Positions 1 through 9,599 of a DNA stretch of 64,000 bases are shown here, piece after piece. Where the stretch lies: the NCBI RefSeq assembly GCF_028389875.1, contig NC_084670.1:10821383-10885382 (forward strand), read 5' to 3'. The notes under the pieces were generated by a model that saw only the letters and a program-made list of their open reading frames with translations, had not been told where the DNA came from and made no database searches. The translations under genes were made by a program, and so were the position numbers. This DNA is from Rhea pennata (Eukaryota; Chordata; Aves; Rheiformes; Rheidae). Numbering within the stretch: position 1 is the first letter of the stretch; every line of letters starts with the position of its first letter.

Positions 1-2400
1 CCTAAGCAAACCACAGCCCTATCTAAAATAAACAAAACTCAGAGCGTTTTGGCCAGAGAACCGGAGAAACCACTGATTTCGCTCAGCTCTGGGAGGAACA
101 GGGGCATGAAATCAAACAGATTTCCCCATGGCCCCTGGCTGCAGCTTCGGGAGAATTTCTCCCGATTTCCACGGCTGTGTGCAAAAATACAACTCGAGTC
201 CAAACAGAGGAGCTGCCCCCAAAAGTGGATCTATGCCGTGAACTGGTCGGAAAAGAGATCAGGACAACGGGAGAGTGTGGGCATCTCGCCGGCGTGCGGG
301 GAGACGCTGAGCCACTCGGGGCAAGGACCCAGCCCGGCACCTCGCGTAGCCCGTTTCCACCGTGCCGGTGCTCGAGGCTGCGTTTTAAGCACGCCGTTAA
401 TGAGGGGGTTGGTTGCTGACACTTCCCCAGCAGAGTATCAGGCTCAGTTTCTTCGCACGCGTCTACGTGGGCACGTTCGCCGGCTCACAGCACATCTGCC
501 CCTGCTAGCCGGGGGTGGCCAGCTGCCAGCCCCTCTCCAGCTCTCATTTTCTTGTGCTTGCATGTGTCCAAGCTGGATAAATCCCTCCCAAATTAATTAG
601 CAGGAGCCGTGTAGAGGTGCCAGCTGCTGTAAACCTGAGCCGCACCAGCGACAGGGGCCGAGCAAGGCTGCGCCGCAGGGTCACGTCAGGACAACCCCGC
701 TTTGCGGGAGGTTTCCTCGCTCGAGACCTCGCCTGTCTTCGCCGCCGGCGCATCCTGCTGGCACGAGTGGCCCCAGGGGCCTCTGCCGGCACCGGAGACT
801 CACGGGGGGCTTTCCCCACTCGTGGGACCACTGCTCGCTCCCCAGAAGGGAAGCAAAAACAGAATACGGCCCCTTCCGAAGCAGGAATGAACCGAAAAAG
901 CCAAGTGCAAAATGTCGGTGGAAATGAAACCTCGTTTCTCTTTAATTTTACCAGGTGGGGAAGGCTCAGCCCATTTTTGCAGCCTCGCTTCTCCCAGCCG
1001 GGTGCGCAAACAGCTGCGTGTCTCTGCGCTCTTTATGCTCTATTTACTCCCGGCTGCCGCTGCCGGGAAGCGCGAGCGAGGCCCCGCGGCTGGGATCCCG
1101 GCGGCCAGGATCCCCCTCGGGGATCCCGGGGCCCGGCGGCCCCGCGCAGCCGGCGCGCCGGTGACGGCCGCCTTTCCCCGCTCGCCCCGTCCCGCCGCCG
1201 GCCCGGAATCGCCGTCACGCTCGAAGGGGGGACGCCGGGAGCCGTCACGCTCGAGTCCTGCTGAGACGTTTCCCCCGCGGAGAAGCAGAAGCCAGTCAAG
1301 TCGAGGGCTAATCTTTCGTTTCAAGGATCTCTGCTCATTAAGCAAATGAGGAATGATCTGGAGCTAACGAGGGCACGGCAGGCGGCTCCTCCGCGTGCCG
1401 GATGCGGAGCAGGGCCAGGGCTCGCGGCCGGACGGGAGCGCAGCCGGCTGTGGCAGGGCAGGCGCCAGCCCGGGGACGTGAAACCACACGGCAGCCCAAG
1501 GGATGCTGCAAACAGGTCGGGCTGAGCGTTTGCTTCCAGGAGAAATGCAAAACAGTGTTACATCCGTGCTCGGCGTGTCCCAGCGCCGGGCAAACCGGGG
1601 CGGCTTGCAGCCATGCAGGACGCAGGAATGCCTGCAGCCCCGGCCCGGCAGCTGCGGCAGCGCCGCCGTGCCAGCAGGAGAGGCACGCGGGAGAGGAGAA
1701 AAAGCCCTTTCAGCACCGGCCCCGGCAGCTGTCACCGGGATCCGGGCTGGGAGAGGAGCGGAGGGCTGCGAGGGCAGCGCGCCGCCCCGGTGAATGCAGC
1801 TGCAGCCAAATCCCCTGGCGCGGCGAGTCCGGGCTGCGCCGCTCCTGGGAGCAGTTTGCCGAAACGACGGCCAAGAAGGGCCATACGCCTCCTGCCTCGC
1901 TTTGCCCGGCGCCCAGCCGCAGTTTCCCCAAATTTCCCAGCCCCCGGGTGAGCAGCCAGCCCCGGACTTGCCCTTTTCCAGCTCCTGGGGTGCCACCGCT
2001 CTGGAGCAGAGCACCCGGCCCGGCTCCTCTGTGCCCCTTCCCAGCTGCACCCGCGTCACCCCAAAAACCCAGCCCCGACCCCACTCCTCCGCCCGGCCTC
2101 CAGCGTGGAGGCCCAGCCCAGCCCTGCGGTGCTGCCGGGGCTGGGGGAGGCCGGGCAGTGCGGGAGGAGAGCTCCAGGCTCCCGGCTGCCGCAGCCCCCC
2201 AGGCTGCTGCTCCAGCCCTGGCCTGGATCCAGCCGGAGAGCATTTCCCCGAGCTCGTGTTTTAGGTACCATCTATTTTTAGGATGCCCAACCTGCGGCAA
2301 AGACGCGGAGCAGCTGCCGGTTCAGAGGAGGCAGCGTGAGGAGCAAGGATTTAAGAGAAAAGCCCCAAAGCCTGTGCCTCCGGGAGCATCGCCCCCAGCG
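1..2400. other. GC-rich upstream flank, no gene recognised
   Basis: This stretch becomes steadily more GC-rich toward the right. Several long open frames exist on both strands, but they overlap each other, are rich in Arg, Pro, Ala and Gly, and show no recognisable domain or clear exon structure. I see no RNA gene, transposon end or exon of a neighbouring gene. It is most likely the 5' flank of PIK3R3. Confidence 0.5.
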
Positions 2401-2865
2401 CCTCGGCGCCCCACGGGCACCCGAGCGCTTTGGCAGCTCCGCCGCGCCCGGGCAGGTTCAACCGCGGCCTCCTCGCTGTTGAAGAAGCGGCAGCTCCCGC
2501 TCGGACGATGCGGATTTTCTCCTCGCCCGGCTCAGCGAGGAGGGGGCACCGGGGGGGGGGGGGGGGGGGGCTGCTGCACGCCGCCGCCCCCACCCAGCAC
2601 CCCCGCAGCCCCGTCAGGCGGGGGAGCCGGCGGCTGTGCGGGAGCCCAGGCGGGGGGGCTTTTTTTTGGGTGGGGGGGAAGGGGGAGGTTAAAATCTCCC
2701 GGGCACTCCCGCCCCCCCGGGGACGAAGCGCCGCCCGCCGCGCTGCGCTGCGCTGCGGAGCCGCCGCGGGGGGCGGGGGGGCGCTGACATCACCGCGGCG
2801 CAGCAGCGCGGAGCAGCGCGGAGCAGCGCGGAGCCCCGCGCGCCCCGGCCCCGGCCGCGCGGCGG
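2400..2865 (+). promoter_or_regulatory. PIK3R3: Candidate promoter and non-coding exon 1 of the long PIK3R3 form
   Basis: A dense CpG- and G-rich block lies about 1.4 kb upstream of the SH3 start codon. It holds GC-box-like G tracts, a CRE-like TGACATCA at 2785-2792 and a 10-bp unit (AGCAGCGCGG type) repeated three times at 2801-2830. It ends at a good donor, GGCGG|GTAAGG, with the intron starting at 2866. A leader exon of roughly 2790-2865 spliced to an acceptor just before the SH3 exon would match the usual p85 gene plan, where the start codon lies in exon 2. No TATA box is convincing. The transcription start is inferred; only the motifs and the donor are visible. Confidence 0.4.
2551..2570 (+). 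repeat. Poly-G homopolymer, 20 bases
   Basis: An uninterrupted run of 20 G sits in the candidate promoter, followed within 110 bases by further G-rich runs and a T8 tract. Such runs form G-quadruplexes and are prone to length error, so the exact length is uncertain. Confidence 0.9.
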
Positions 2866-2869
2866 GTAA

Positions 2870-3495
2870 GGCGCGGGGTGCACGGAGCTGCGCGGGGCTG
2901 CGCGGGGCTGCGCGGGGGGTGCGTGGTGCACGGAGCTGCGCGGGGTGCACGGAGCTGCGCGGAGCTCCGCGGGGCCGCGCGGGGCGCACGGAGCTGCGCG
3001 GGGCCTCGCGGAGGGCGCGGAGCTGCGCGGGGGGGCGCGGAGCTGCGCGGGAGGCGCGGAGCTGCGCGGGGTGCACGGAGCTGCGCGGAGCTCCGCGGGG
3101 CCGCGCGGGGTGCACGGAGCTGAGCAGGGCCGCGCGGGGGCTGCGGGGCTGCGCGGGGTGCACGGAGCTGCGCGGGGCCTCGCGGAGGGCGCGGAGCTGC
3201 GCGGGGGGGCGCGGGGTGCACGGAGCTGCGCGGGGGGCGCGGAGCTGCGCGGGGCCTCGCGGAGGGCGCGGAGCTGCGCGGGGGGGCGCGGAGCTGCGCG
3301 GGGTGCACGGAGCTGCGCGGGGCCTCGCGGGGGACGCGGAGCTGCGCGGGGTGCACGGAGCTGCGCGGGGCCTCGCGGAGGGCGCGGAGCTGCGCGGGGG
3401 GGCGCGGGGTGCACGGAGCTGCGCGGGGGGCGCGGAGCTGCGCGGGGTGCACGGAGCTGCGCGGGGGGCGCGGAGCTGCGCGGGGCCGCGCGCGG
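2870..3495 (+). repeat. GC-rich minisatellite with GAGCTGCGCGGGG core
   Basis: About 625 bases consist almost wholly of one core, GGAGCTGCGCGGGG. It is separated by a few alternating linkers: TGCAC (unit near 19 bp), GGGCGC (near 20 bp) and CCTCGCGGAGGGCGC (near 29 bp). The units recur in blocks, giving a higher-order pattern. The array begins immediately 3' of the candidate exon 1 donor, so it would lie at the start of intron 1. It keeps all six frames nearly free of stops and so creates long Ala/Arg/Pro/Gly frames that are not genes. Confidence 0.93.
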
Positions 3496-4084
3496 CTGCA
3501 CTCTTTGGGATGCACCCCCAGGCTCCTGGGCCGGAGCTGCGGGAAGGGAGCTGGGCGCGGGGAGGCCGCTCGGCTCTCACGGTCCCTTGTAAAAGCACGT
3601 TGCTCGGTGCCTTGCCCTACTTCCCAGACTCCCGTCCGCACTTTCCTTGTGCGCAGTGTCCGATCCCCACTGGCATAAGCTGCCTGGAAGCGGGAGCCGA
3701 CGGAGCCACGGGGCTCGCTCCAGCTCCGGGTGTTTCGGGCGGGGAATGGGGCTCTGGGGTCCGGACGGAGACCAGACTGGCAACGCGCTGCGTTTCTCTC
3801 CGACAGAGGCCAGCCCGGCCGGGGAGGGCGATCCCGGGCAACGTGCGGATGAAGGGCAGAGCGAGACCAGGCTGAGAAGGGGACTGCACGTTCGTACCCG
3901 CCCCGGCGAGCCCGGGCTGGCCACGTTTGCTCTCCTCCCGTCTGCGCCGGCGATGCGCGGGCTGCGTGCAGACGCCTGAGCGAACCCCTGCGGCCTGCTG
4001 AGCCCTTGGGACCGGCTTGGCTCCGCCGCGCTTTCGGGAGAGCGGGTGGCTTGGAGAGGGCAGCGGCCGCTCTCCGACGCAAAG

Positions 4085-4130
4085 TTTTTTATTTTATTTA
4101 TTTTTATTATTATTGTTATTATTATTTTTT
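4085..4130 (+). repeat. T-rich (TTA)n microsatellite near the exon 2 acceptor
   Basis: An imperfect TTTTA/TTA repeat interrupts an otherwise GC-rich region. It could serve as the polypyrimidine-like tract of the acceptor at 4144. In one plus frame it reads as a run of Leu and Phe resembling a signal anchor, but that frame has no ATG upstream of the p85-type start. Confidence 0.85.
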
Positions 4131-4253
4131 GCGCACGGGCGCAGAAGGAAATCCGGCCGTAGCGCCCGCGCGGGCGCCGCAAGCCCCCAATGCCCGCCAG
4201 GAGCAGCGGACGCGGGGCGACGCGGGACGCGTGACCCGCACCGGGCCTCCGCC

Positions 4254-4569
4254 ATGGCCTCCTCGGACGGGCTGCAGTACCGGGCCCTCTGCGACCACCA
4301 GAAGGACCAGGAGGAAGACCCGACGCTGAGCGCGGGGGACGTGCTGGCGGTCAGCAGGGCCGGGCTGCCGGGCGCCCCCGACTGCAAGGACGGGGACGAG
4401 CGGAGCCCCCAGGGCTGCCTCAGCGGCACCAAGGAGCGCGGCGACTTCCCCGGCACCTACGTGCAGCACCTGGGTCCCGCGCGCATCCCGGCCGCCGCCG
4501 CCAAGGCCAGGCCTCGGCCCGCGCCCCCGACGCCTGCCGGCACCCCCACGCCCGGCGGCCAGCCCTGGG
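4254..4569 (+). CDS. PIK3R3: PIK3R3 long form, coding exon 2: SH3-like domain
   Basis: This exon encodes 105 codons plus one base of a p85-type N terminus. The start ATG sits in a strong context (GCCTCCGCCATGG) and is the position expected from p85-alpha. The order of landmarks matches p85 SH3 domains: QYRAL at residues 8-12, an acidic patch at 20-22, GDVLAVSRAGL at 28-38, ERGDFPGTYV at 61-70 and HLGP after it. A proline-rich tail follows at about residues 84-104. The donor is G|GTGAGT, phase 1. In the family this domain binds proline-rich ligands and packs against other p85 regions. Here the ALYDY motif reads ALCDH (residues 11-15) and the conserved Trp is Cys55, so ligand binding may be weak or lost. 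The GERxPQ...GDFPGTYV...LGP stretch recalls p85-beta, but the downstream linkage is to PIK3R3. Confidence 0.85.
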
Positions 4570-6664
4570 GTGAGTGCCGGGGTGGGGGGCGCCCGGGGAG
4601 GGCGTCCCGGCGAGGGGGGGCGCGAGCCCGGGCTGCTCCCGCTGCGCAGCGCCGGCGAGGGGCGCAGGAGCCCCCGGGGCCCGCCCGCGGGACGGCACTG
4701 CGGGAGCCGCCGGCGAGGAATAGTTGCCCCGGGAATGACTTGCCCCAGTGCATCGTGGCGGCTGCAGAAGGGGGTGCCGGGGGCGTTGCTGCGCCCCCCC
4801 CATGAGCTGTCTGCGAGAATCGCCGCGTCCAGCGGCCCGGGCTCGCTGCTGTGCCCGGCGCAGGGCGGGCAAGGGGTCCTCGACCGTGGCCAGGAGCCTT
4901 TCCGATGGACTGCGGTTCTCCCGCACTGCGGTGCCCACGTCCGGCTGCTCTCGGCGCCCGGCCGCCCGGCAGGCTCGGTGCCCCGCTAAGGGCAGCTCTG
5001 TGCTGGGTGTTGGGCACACGCGGGGGCTTCTCCCGTGCGGGGGGGCTGGAGCGCAGTGCCGGCCAGGACGGCTCCGCTCGGCCTTGCCCGGCTCTGCCTT
5101 GGGTCGCGGCTCGCTCCGTCCTCGCTGCGTGCCATGGCCAAGCACCTCCGGGCTGGGAGGGATTTTGAAGCAATTGCATCATGTATCCAACCGCAACAAC
5201 AACAAAAAAAACCCTTGCAGCCAGGCAAATGAACAAAATGCGGCAGCCCCGGACACAAAACACGGCAGCCCCGGATGAAGCCTCAGTTCTCTGCTCTGCC
5301 AGGACACGGCCAAGGAGAAACCCCTCTCTGCAGAGCCTTGAGCAGGGAGAGCGCGGCATCCCTTAGCCTCGGGCGCCTGAGCTTGCTCGGGCACCCGCCT
5401 TGATAGATTTGGGACCAGGGTGCAGCTTTGCTAATGGGGGAGGCCGTTTTCCTCGGGGCTGGCGGAGGAGGTCCCCAGGTGGGACCTTGCTCCGGGCTCG
5501 CGTGGTCCCGTCTCGCCCCGAAGCACCGTTCGGGCGGCAGCGGGGAGCCTGCGTCCCTCTAGCCGCAGTATTTTGCACCGCAACGGGCTGAAGGGCTGGG
5601 ACGGCTGCTGGCCTTGCACACGGAGCCCGGCTCCGGTCCCATCCCAGCGGGATGTCCCAGCTCCGGGCCTGGAGAAAGGAGAGCAGGAGGCGCTGGCAGA
5701 GCCTGGGCGACGATAGCAGTGGGGAGCATCAGTCCCCCCCTCAAAAAGCTGCGGTTTAGCCCAAGCAGCCGGCTCACGTCATTGGGAACCGCACGCCAGG
5801 CCCCCCGGCTCATCCGAGATCAGAAAAAATATATATATTTTTATTATTATTGTTGTTATTAAGGAAAACCCAGTACAGCCAGCTTTCCGGGGGTAGATCG
5901 ACGGGGGATGCTGCCACCTGCCGGACGCGCGCTGGCCGTGTCCCTGCGTGCCTGTGCCACCAAGGAGAGGTTTAGTATTTGTCCTCCCGCAGTTCCCCAC
6001 CGGGCCGGCCCCCACCCCGCCGCTCTGGGGGGCCGCAGCGCCCGCGCGGGCTAAAACATCTCAAGTGTTTTGGAAGAGAAGGGCCTCTTTTTTTTTTCTT
6101 TTGATTTGGGGAAAATTCCTCCCTTAACGTTTCCCTCTCCAGGTGGAGGTTTTGAGGGACGTTTGCTTTGGCCGGCTCCAACGCTCGCTTTCCCGCGCTA
6201 GCTGCAGGCTTCCCCGCGGGCGCACCGGGCGCCGGAGCCGGTCCGGGCCCCACGCACGGGGCTTTCTCGCGTTGGGCGACAACGCGGGGTCGAGAGCAGC
6301 GTGCAAAACCCCGGGGTTTCGTGATGGAGCATCCCGAGCCGCCTTCCCCGGGCACAGCTTGTTGCGCGACAGCGCAGTCGCACCGGCTCGGTATTGAATT
6401 TCTTGGGATTATTTTAACGTGTTTCCAGCAAAGCCGAGCCGCTTGCCACGTCAATGGGACGAAGGAGCCCAGGCCGTTAGCAGAGAGAAACCTGAATTAA
6501 TGTCCGCGCGGCGTTCGCCCGCCTTCGCTCCCGTCTCCTTCTCGCGCGGAGCCGGGGCCGGACCGCCGGGCTGGAAAAGGGGGCCGGGGGGCGCAGTGGG
6601 GCTGGTGCGGGGCTGGGCACGAGCCCCACTCGCGCGCCCCGCTCCAGGCATCCTCTCTCCGCAG
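4570..6664 (+). other. PIK3R3: Intron 2 of the long form
   Basis: A 2,095-base GC-rich intron bounded by GTGAGT and a CTCTCTCCGCAG acceptor. It contains an AT/TTA-rich patch at 5824-5861, very like the one at 4085-4130. No gene or transposon is visible in it. Confidence 0.75.
5824..5861 (+). repeat. AT/TTA-rich microsatellite in intron 2
   Basis: A short A-run passes into (TA)n and then into TTATTATTATTGTTGTTATT. It shares the ATTATTATTGTT core with the tract at 4085-4130. Confidence 0.85.
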
Positions 6665-6763
6665 CAGGGCCCCCCGGGCAGGCGGAGCTCGCCGAGCGCC
6701 CCGACGTCCCCGAGCAGGCGCTGCCGACCGTGGCGAGGCTCGTCGAGGCGCTGGAGAAAAAAG
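6665..6763 (+). CDS. PIK3R3: PIK3R3 long form, coding exon 3: linker and first BH helix
   Basis: Ninety-nine bases, phase 1 at both ends, covering residues 106-139 of the joined protein. The peptide contains ELAERPDVPEQALPTVARLV followed by EALEKK. This matches p85-alpha's segment from the post-SH3 linker into the first BH helix ([20 protein letters not shown], then EAIEKK). The acceptor is a tandem CAGCAG (6662-6667), so splicing could begin at 6665 or 6668, adding or removing one residue (Ala106). The donor is AAAAAAG|GTACCG. In p85 proteins the BH domain has RhoGAP fold and contributes to binding of small GTPases and PTEN. Confidence 0.83.
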
Positions 6764-6923
6764 GTACCGGCGGTTTTCCGGGTGGGATCGGCGGGAGCGC
6801 GGGGACGAGGCGCCGCGGGCATCGCTGCAGCCGGGGAGGGGGCTGGGAGCCGCGCGCGGAGCGTCGCCGGGGTCCCGTTCCCGCGCGCCCGGCGCTGACG
6901 CCTCTCTCCCGGCCGCTCCGCAG

Positions 6924-7001
6924 GGATCGACGGCGAGGCCGCCTACGCGTCGCCGGCCGGCTCGCTGGGCGACGCCGAGCTGCAGCGGGCTCTCCTGACG
7001 G
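6924..7001 (+). CDS. PIK3R3: PIK3R3 long form, coding exon 4: BH domain
   Basis: Seventy-eight bases, phase 1 at both ends, separated from exon 3 by only 160 bases of intron. It encodes residues 139-165 of the joined protein: GIDGEAAYASPAGSLGDAELQ, then RALLT. The end corresponds to p85-alpha ...SSNLAELRQLLDCD. The segment around AYASPAG aligns with p85-alpha LYRTQSSS, so the arginine that sits where RhoGAPs carry their catalytic finger is Ala here. The acceptor is GCTCCGCAG and the donor is ACGG|GTGAGT. Confidence 0.82.
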
Positions 7002-8492
7002 GTGAGTCCCCGCAGGCGCCCGCGCCGCCCCCCCTCCCCGGGCGGGGAGACTCCGAGGCCGGGGGCACGTCGCGCTTTCGCCGGGTCTCGGCCGGAGGGG
7101 CGCCGGGCGGGGGGTCGCGCCGAAGCGCGGCAAAGGGGAGATGGCTCCTTGCGGGAGCGCCCGCGCGGTGCCGGGAGCGAAGGCCTGGGGGGAAACCTGC
7201 TTCACCTGAGCCGAGGGTGCCGAAACCTAGCAGGAGGCGGTGCCGGGGAGCAGGGGCACGTCCCGCCGCGCGGGAGAGCCCCCGGCCCGAGGCGGCTGTT
7301 TCCAAGCCGAAAGGTGCGGCGCAGCGCGGGGGCGGGAGTCACCCGGCGGCACGGAGACGGGGCTCGAGGAAGAGCCCCCAGCCCCGCGCGGGAGGGCTCC
7401 TCTCGGGAGCTCCCCTTGGGCCGCGGAGAAATTATTAGGGGCAGAAAAAGAAGGGAAAAGCATGAAAGTGCCTTCTTGTTTTATTTGCTCCACTGATGCC
7501 ATCTTCAGTCTGATTTCCTAAGGGGGGGGGGAAGAAAGCTCACGCTATTGCAGTGGTGCGTACAGGCAAACGCAGCCCGGGGTCTGTAGCCGTCGGGGGC
7601 AAGGAGAGACCCCTGCGCCTGCGCTCAGCCTGTATTAGACACCGGAGAATCCCCACAGGCCCCAGCCGCCGGCTCACGGGCTCCGGCGGCGCTTTGCCCT
7701 GGCCCGCGCGGGGACTGGGCCGAATCCGGCGCCGGAGGGAGGCGGGTCGGAGCCGCCAGTCTCCGGGCGTTGCCATCCCCCCGGCCGCGCCGTGCCGTGC
7801 CGTGCCGCGCCGCCGGCTCTGCCTAGCGACACGCTCACGTGCCCGGGAATTAGGTCAGGACTCGGCGCGGATTAGAGGCCCCGGTGGGCTCGGGGGCTGC
7901 TGCCGAGCTCCCCCCCATCCCCGCCCCGTCCCGTCCACGACCGCGGGGGGTGTTTCGGCGTTGGCCTGCTAGGGAGACGCGGGGCGGCGGCGGCGCAGTG
8001 GGGACCGTCGTCCGCCCGTGCCGGCTGCGGGGCCGCGGGCGCCCGGAGCGGCTCCCCCCGCCCGCCCGCCGGCCCCCTCGCCGCCGGCCCTCGGCCAAAC
8101 ATCCTCCGCGCTTACTGAAGCGCGGGGCGATTTGGGTGCGCGCCACCGGCGCCGGCTTACTCACGCCTCCCCCGGGTAGCTGCAGCTGCCGGCAGAGGTC
8201 CTGGCATTTCCTGCCCGGCCTGACTCAGCCCCGCGGCTCCCGGCCCCGCTCCGGCCTCCCGCTTTCTCCTCCGGGAAAGCTCCCGGCGCGGCCGGGAATG
8301 AGGGGCGGGGGGGCTCGGGAAGGGACGACCCGCCGGAGGCGCCCCGCGCGCCCGCGCGGCGCGCAGAGCTCGTGGGGCGGCGAGGGCTGACCCCGGCGGA
8401 GAGGCAGCGCCGGGGTTCCCGTCTGCACGAGGCGGCCGAGCTCCTTCCGCGGAGAAAGGCTGTGCCGGGGATTTCAGCGGGAGCAGGGCGCC

Positions 8493-8532
8493 CGTGCACA
8501 CGTGCGTGCACGCGCATGTGCATGCACATCTG
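8493..8532 (+). repeat. Alternating GT/GC/CA tract
   Basis: GTGCACACGTGCGTGCACGC and the following CATGTGCATGCACAT form about 38 bases of nearly unbroken purine-pyrimidine alternation with internal palindromes such as GTGCAC and TGCATGCA. This composition favours Z-DNA or cruciforms. Confidence 0.7.
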
Positions 8533-9023
8533 GCATTCCCCCTTCCCAACCCCATCTCCCTGCCTTTCCGTAGGAAATAGCTCTTCTTGGTTATTTTTGG
8601 TGTCTAAGGCCATCCGCTGGGCTCCCAGGCCCTGGAAGGGAGCACGGTCACGGGTGGCCAGTCAAAACGGTTGGGGACTTGAGCGCTTTTCTGGTGGAAA
8701 AAAAGCCACTTTCCTGGAAATTGAGTGCTCCCCATATGCCACTGGTTCTAGTAAAGCTGCTTTGGGGATAAAAACTGGGAGATAGGGGAAAGGAAGGAGC
8801 GAGCAGGTTCGGCCTGTGGCAAACTCCTCACCTCACTTATACCTCGTATCAGCCATGCGAGGCTTGAGCGGGCCCCCTCTAAGAAAGTGCAAAATTTGCT
8901 TTTTTGCCTCAAAATTCCCCGGTAGAAGAAGCAAGAAGTTCGGTTTCTACAAACGAACCATTTCAACCGGTCCCAAATATCTTGGGATTTTCTCCTTTTT
9001 CTTTCCCTGACATTTCTCCTGCG

Positions 9024-9087
9024 AGGAAAATTTCAAAACCTTTGAGTTGGGATCCAATTCGAATCAAAGGCAGATTTTGAAACCTCG
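9024..9087. repeat. Imperfect inverted repeat (foldback)
   Basis: The left arm TTTCAAAA..CCTTTGA (9031-9045) pairs with TCAAAGG..TTTTGAAA (9064-9082), with CGAGG/CCTCG extending the outside after a four-base bulge. The loop itself contains the near-palindrome TTGGGATCCAA. It may be a remnant of a small foldback element or chance structure in an AT-rich island. Confidence 0.55.
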
Positions 9088-9546
9088 AGATCTTTGGGAA
9101 AGGGAACGTCACCCTCCAGGCAGCCACGGCCCGGCCCGGCCACGGCTGAGAGACCTCCAAGAAAAACGCATGAGGCAACGCCTCGAAGGATGGCCGAAAG
9201 GGCTCTTCGTCCCCGCGCGGGCTCCGCCGCGGGGCTCGGACGGCCGCGTCCCACCCTTTGGCACGGTTGTTCTCCGACCGCTGACCCCGTCCCGAGCTCC
9301 ACCTCGGATGAGCTCAGCCTTTCCCACGTGGTTTCTCCCAGACGTGGTGTTGCATGTCCCAGGAGCTTCCTCACCACCTCCCCGGGCACAGCTGCGTTTC
9401 GGGGCTGGCAAAAGCATTGCCAGCCGGCGCCACGCTCGCAGTGTTTCGGGGTCATTGGGGATGTCTGTCTTTGGTGACGTGCATCACCTGGGTGCCATAA
9501 CCCCCCGTCAGCCCTGCAAAGCAGCCCAACAGGGACGACCTAAGGA

Positions 9547-9599
9547 GCATCGCTTGGTGTTGCATCGCTTGGCGTTGTGTCACTCGGTGCTGCATCGTC
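9547..9599 (+). repeat. 15-bp tandem repeat, about 3.5 copies
   Basis: The unit GCATCGCTTGGTGTT occurs at 9547, 9562 and, diverged, 9577, with a partial copy from 9592. It lies in intron 4 and is non-coding. Confidence 0.85.

Larger units (their letters stand above)
2866..4253 (+). other. PIK3R3: Intron 1 and leader upstream of the SH3 exon
   Basis: This segment contains the minisatellite, then about 600 bases of ordinary GC-rich sequence, then a T/A-rich tract. A likely acceptor is the AG ending at 4144 (GGGCGCAG|AAGG), preceded by the T-rich tract at 4085-4130. An alternative is CCCGCCAG near 4199. Using 4144 would place about 109 bases of 5' UTR before the start codon. No other gene is visible. 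Confidence 0.45.

Noticed and set aside
1402..2787. 461-codon plus-strand frame upstream of the candidate exon 1
   Set aside because: It runs into the G-run promoter region, is low-complexity and ends in GC-rich noise. No homologous protein is recognised.
2351..4082. Very long open frames on both strands over the minisatellite (about 270-480 codons)
   Set aside because: The repeat lacks stop codons in nearly every frame. The translated products are simple Ala-Arg-Pro-Gly repeats without domains, and equally long frames exist on both strands.
4017..4253. In-frame extension of the SH3 exon with a hydrophobic Leu/Phe stretch, resembling a signal anchor
   Set aside because: The apparent start at 4017 is TTG, not ATG, and the hydrophobic run is the (TTA)n microsatellite. 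The first in-frame ATG is 4254, which matches the p85 start.
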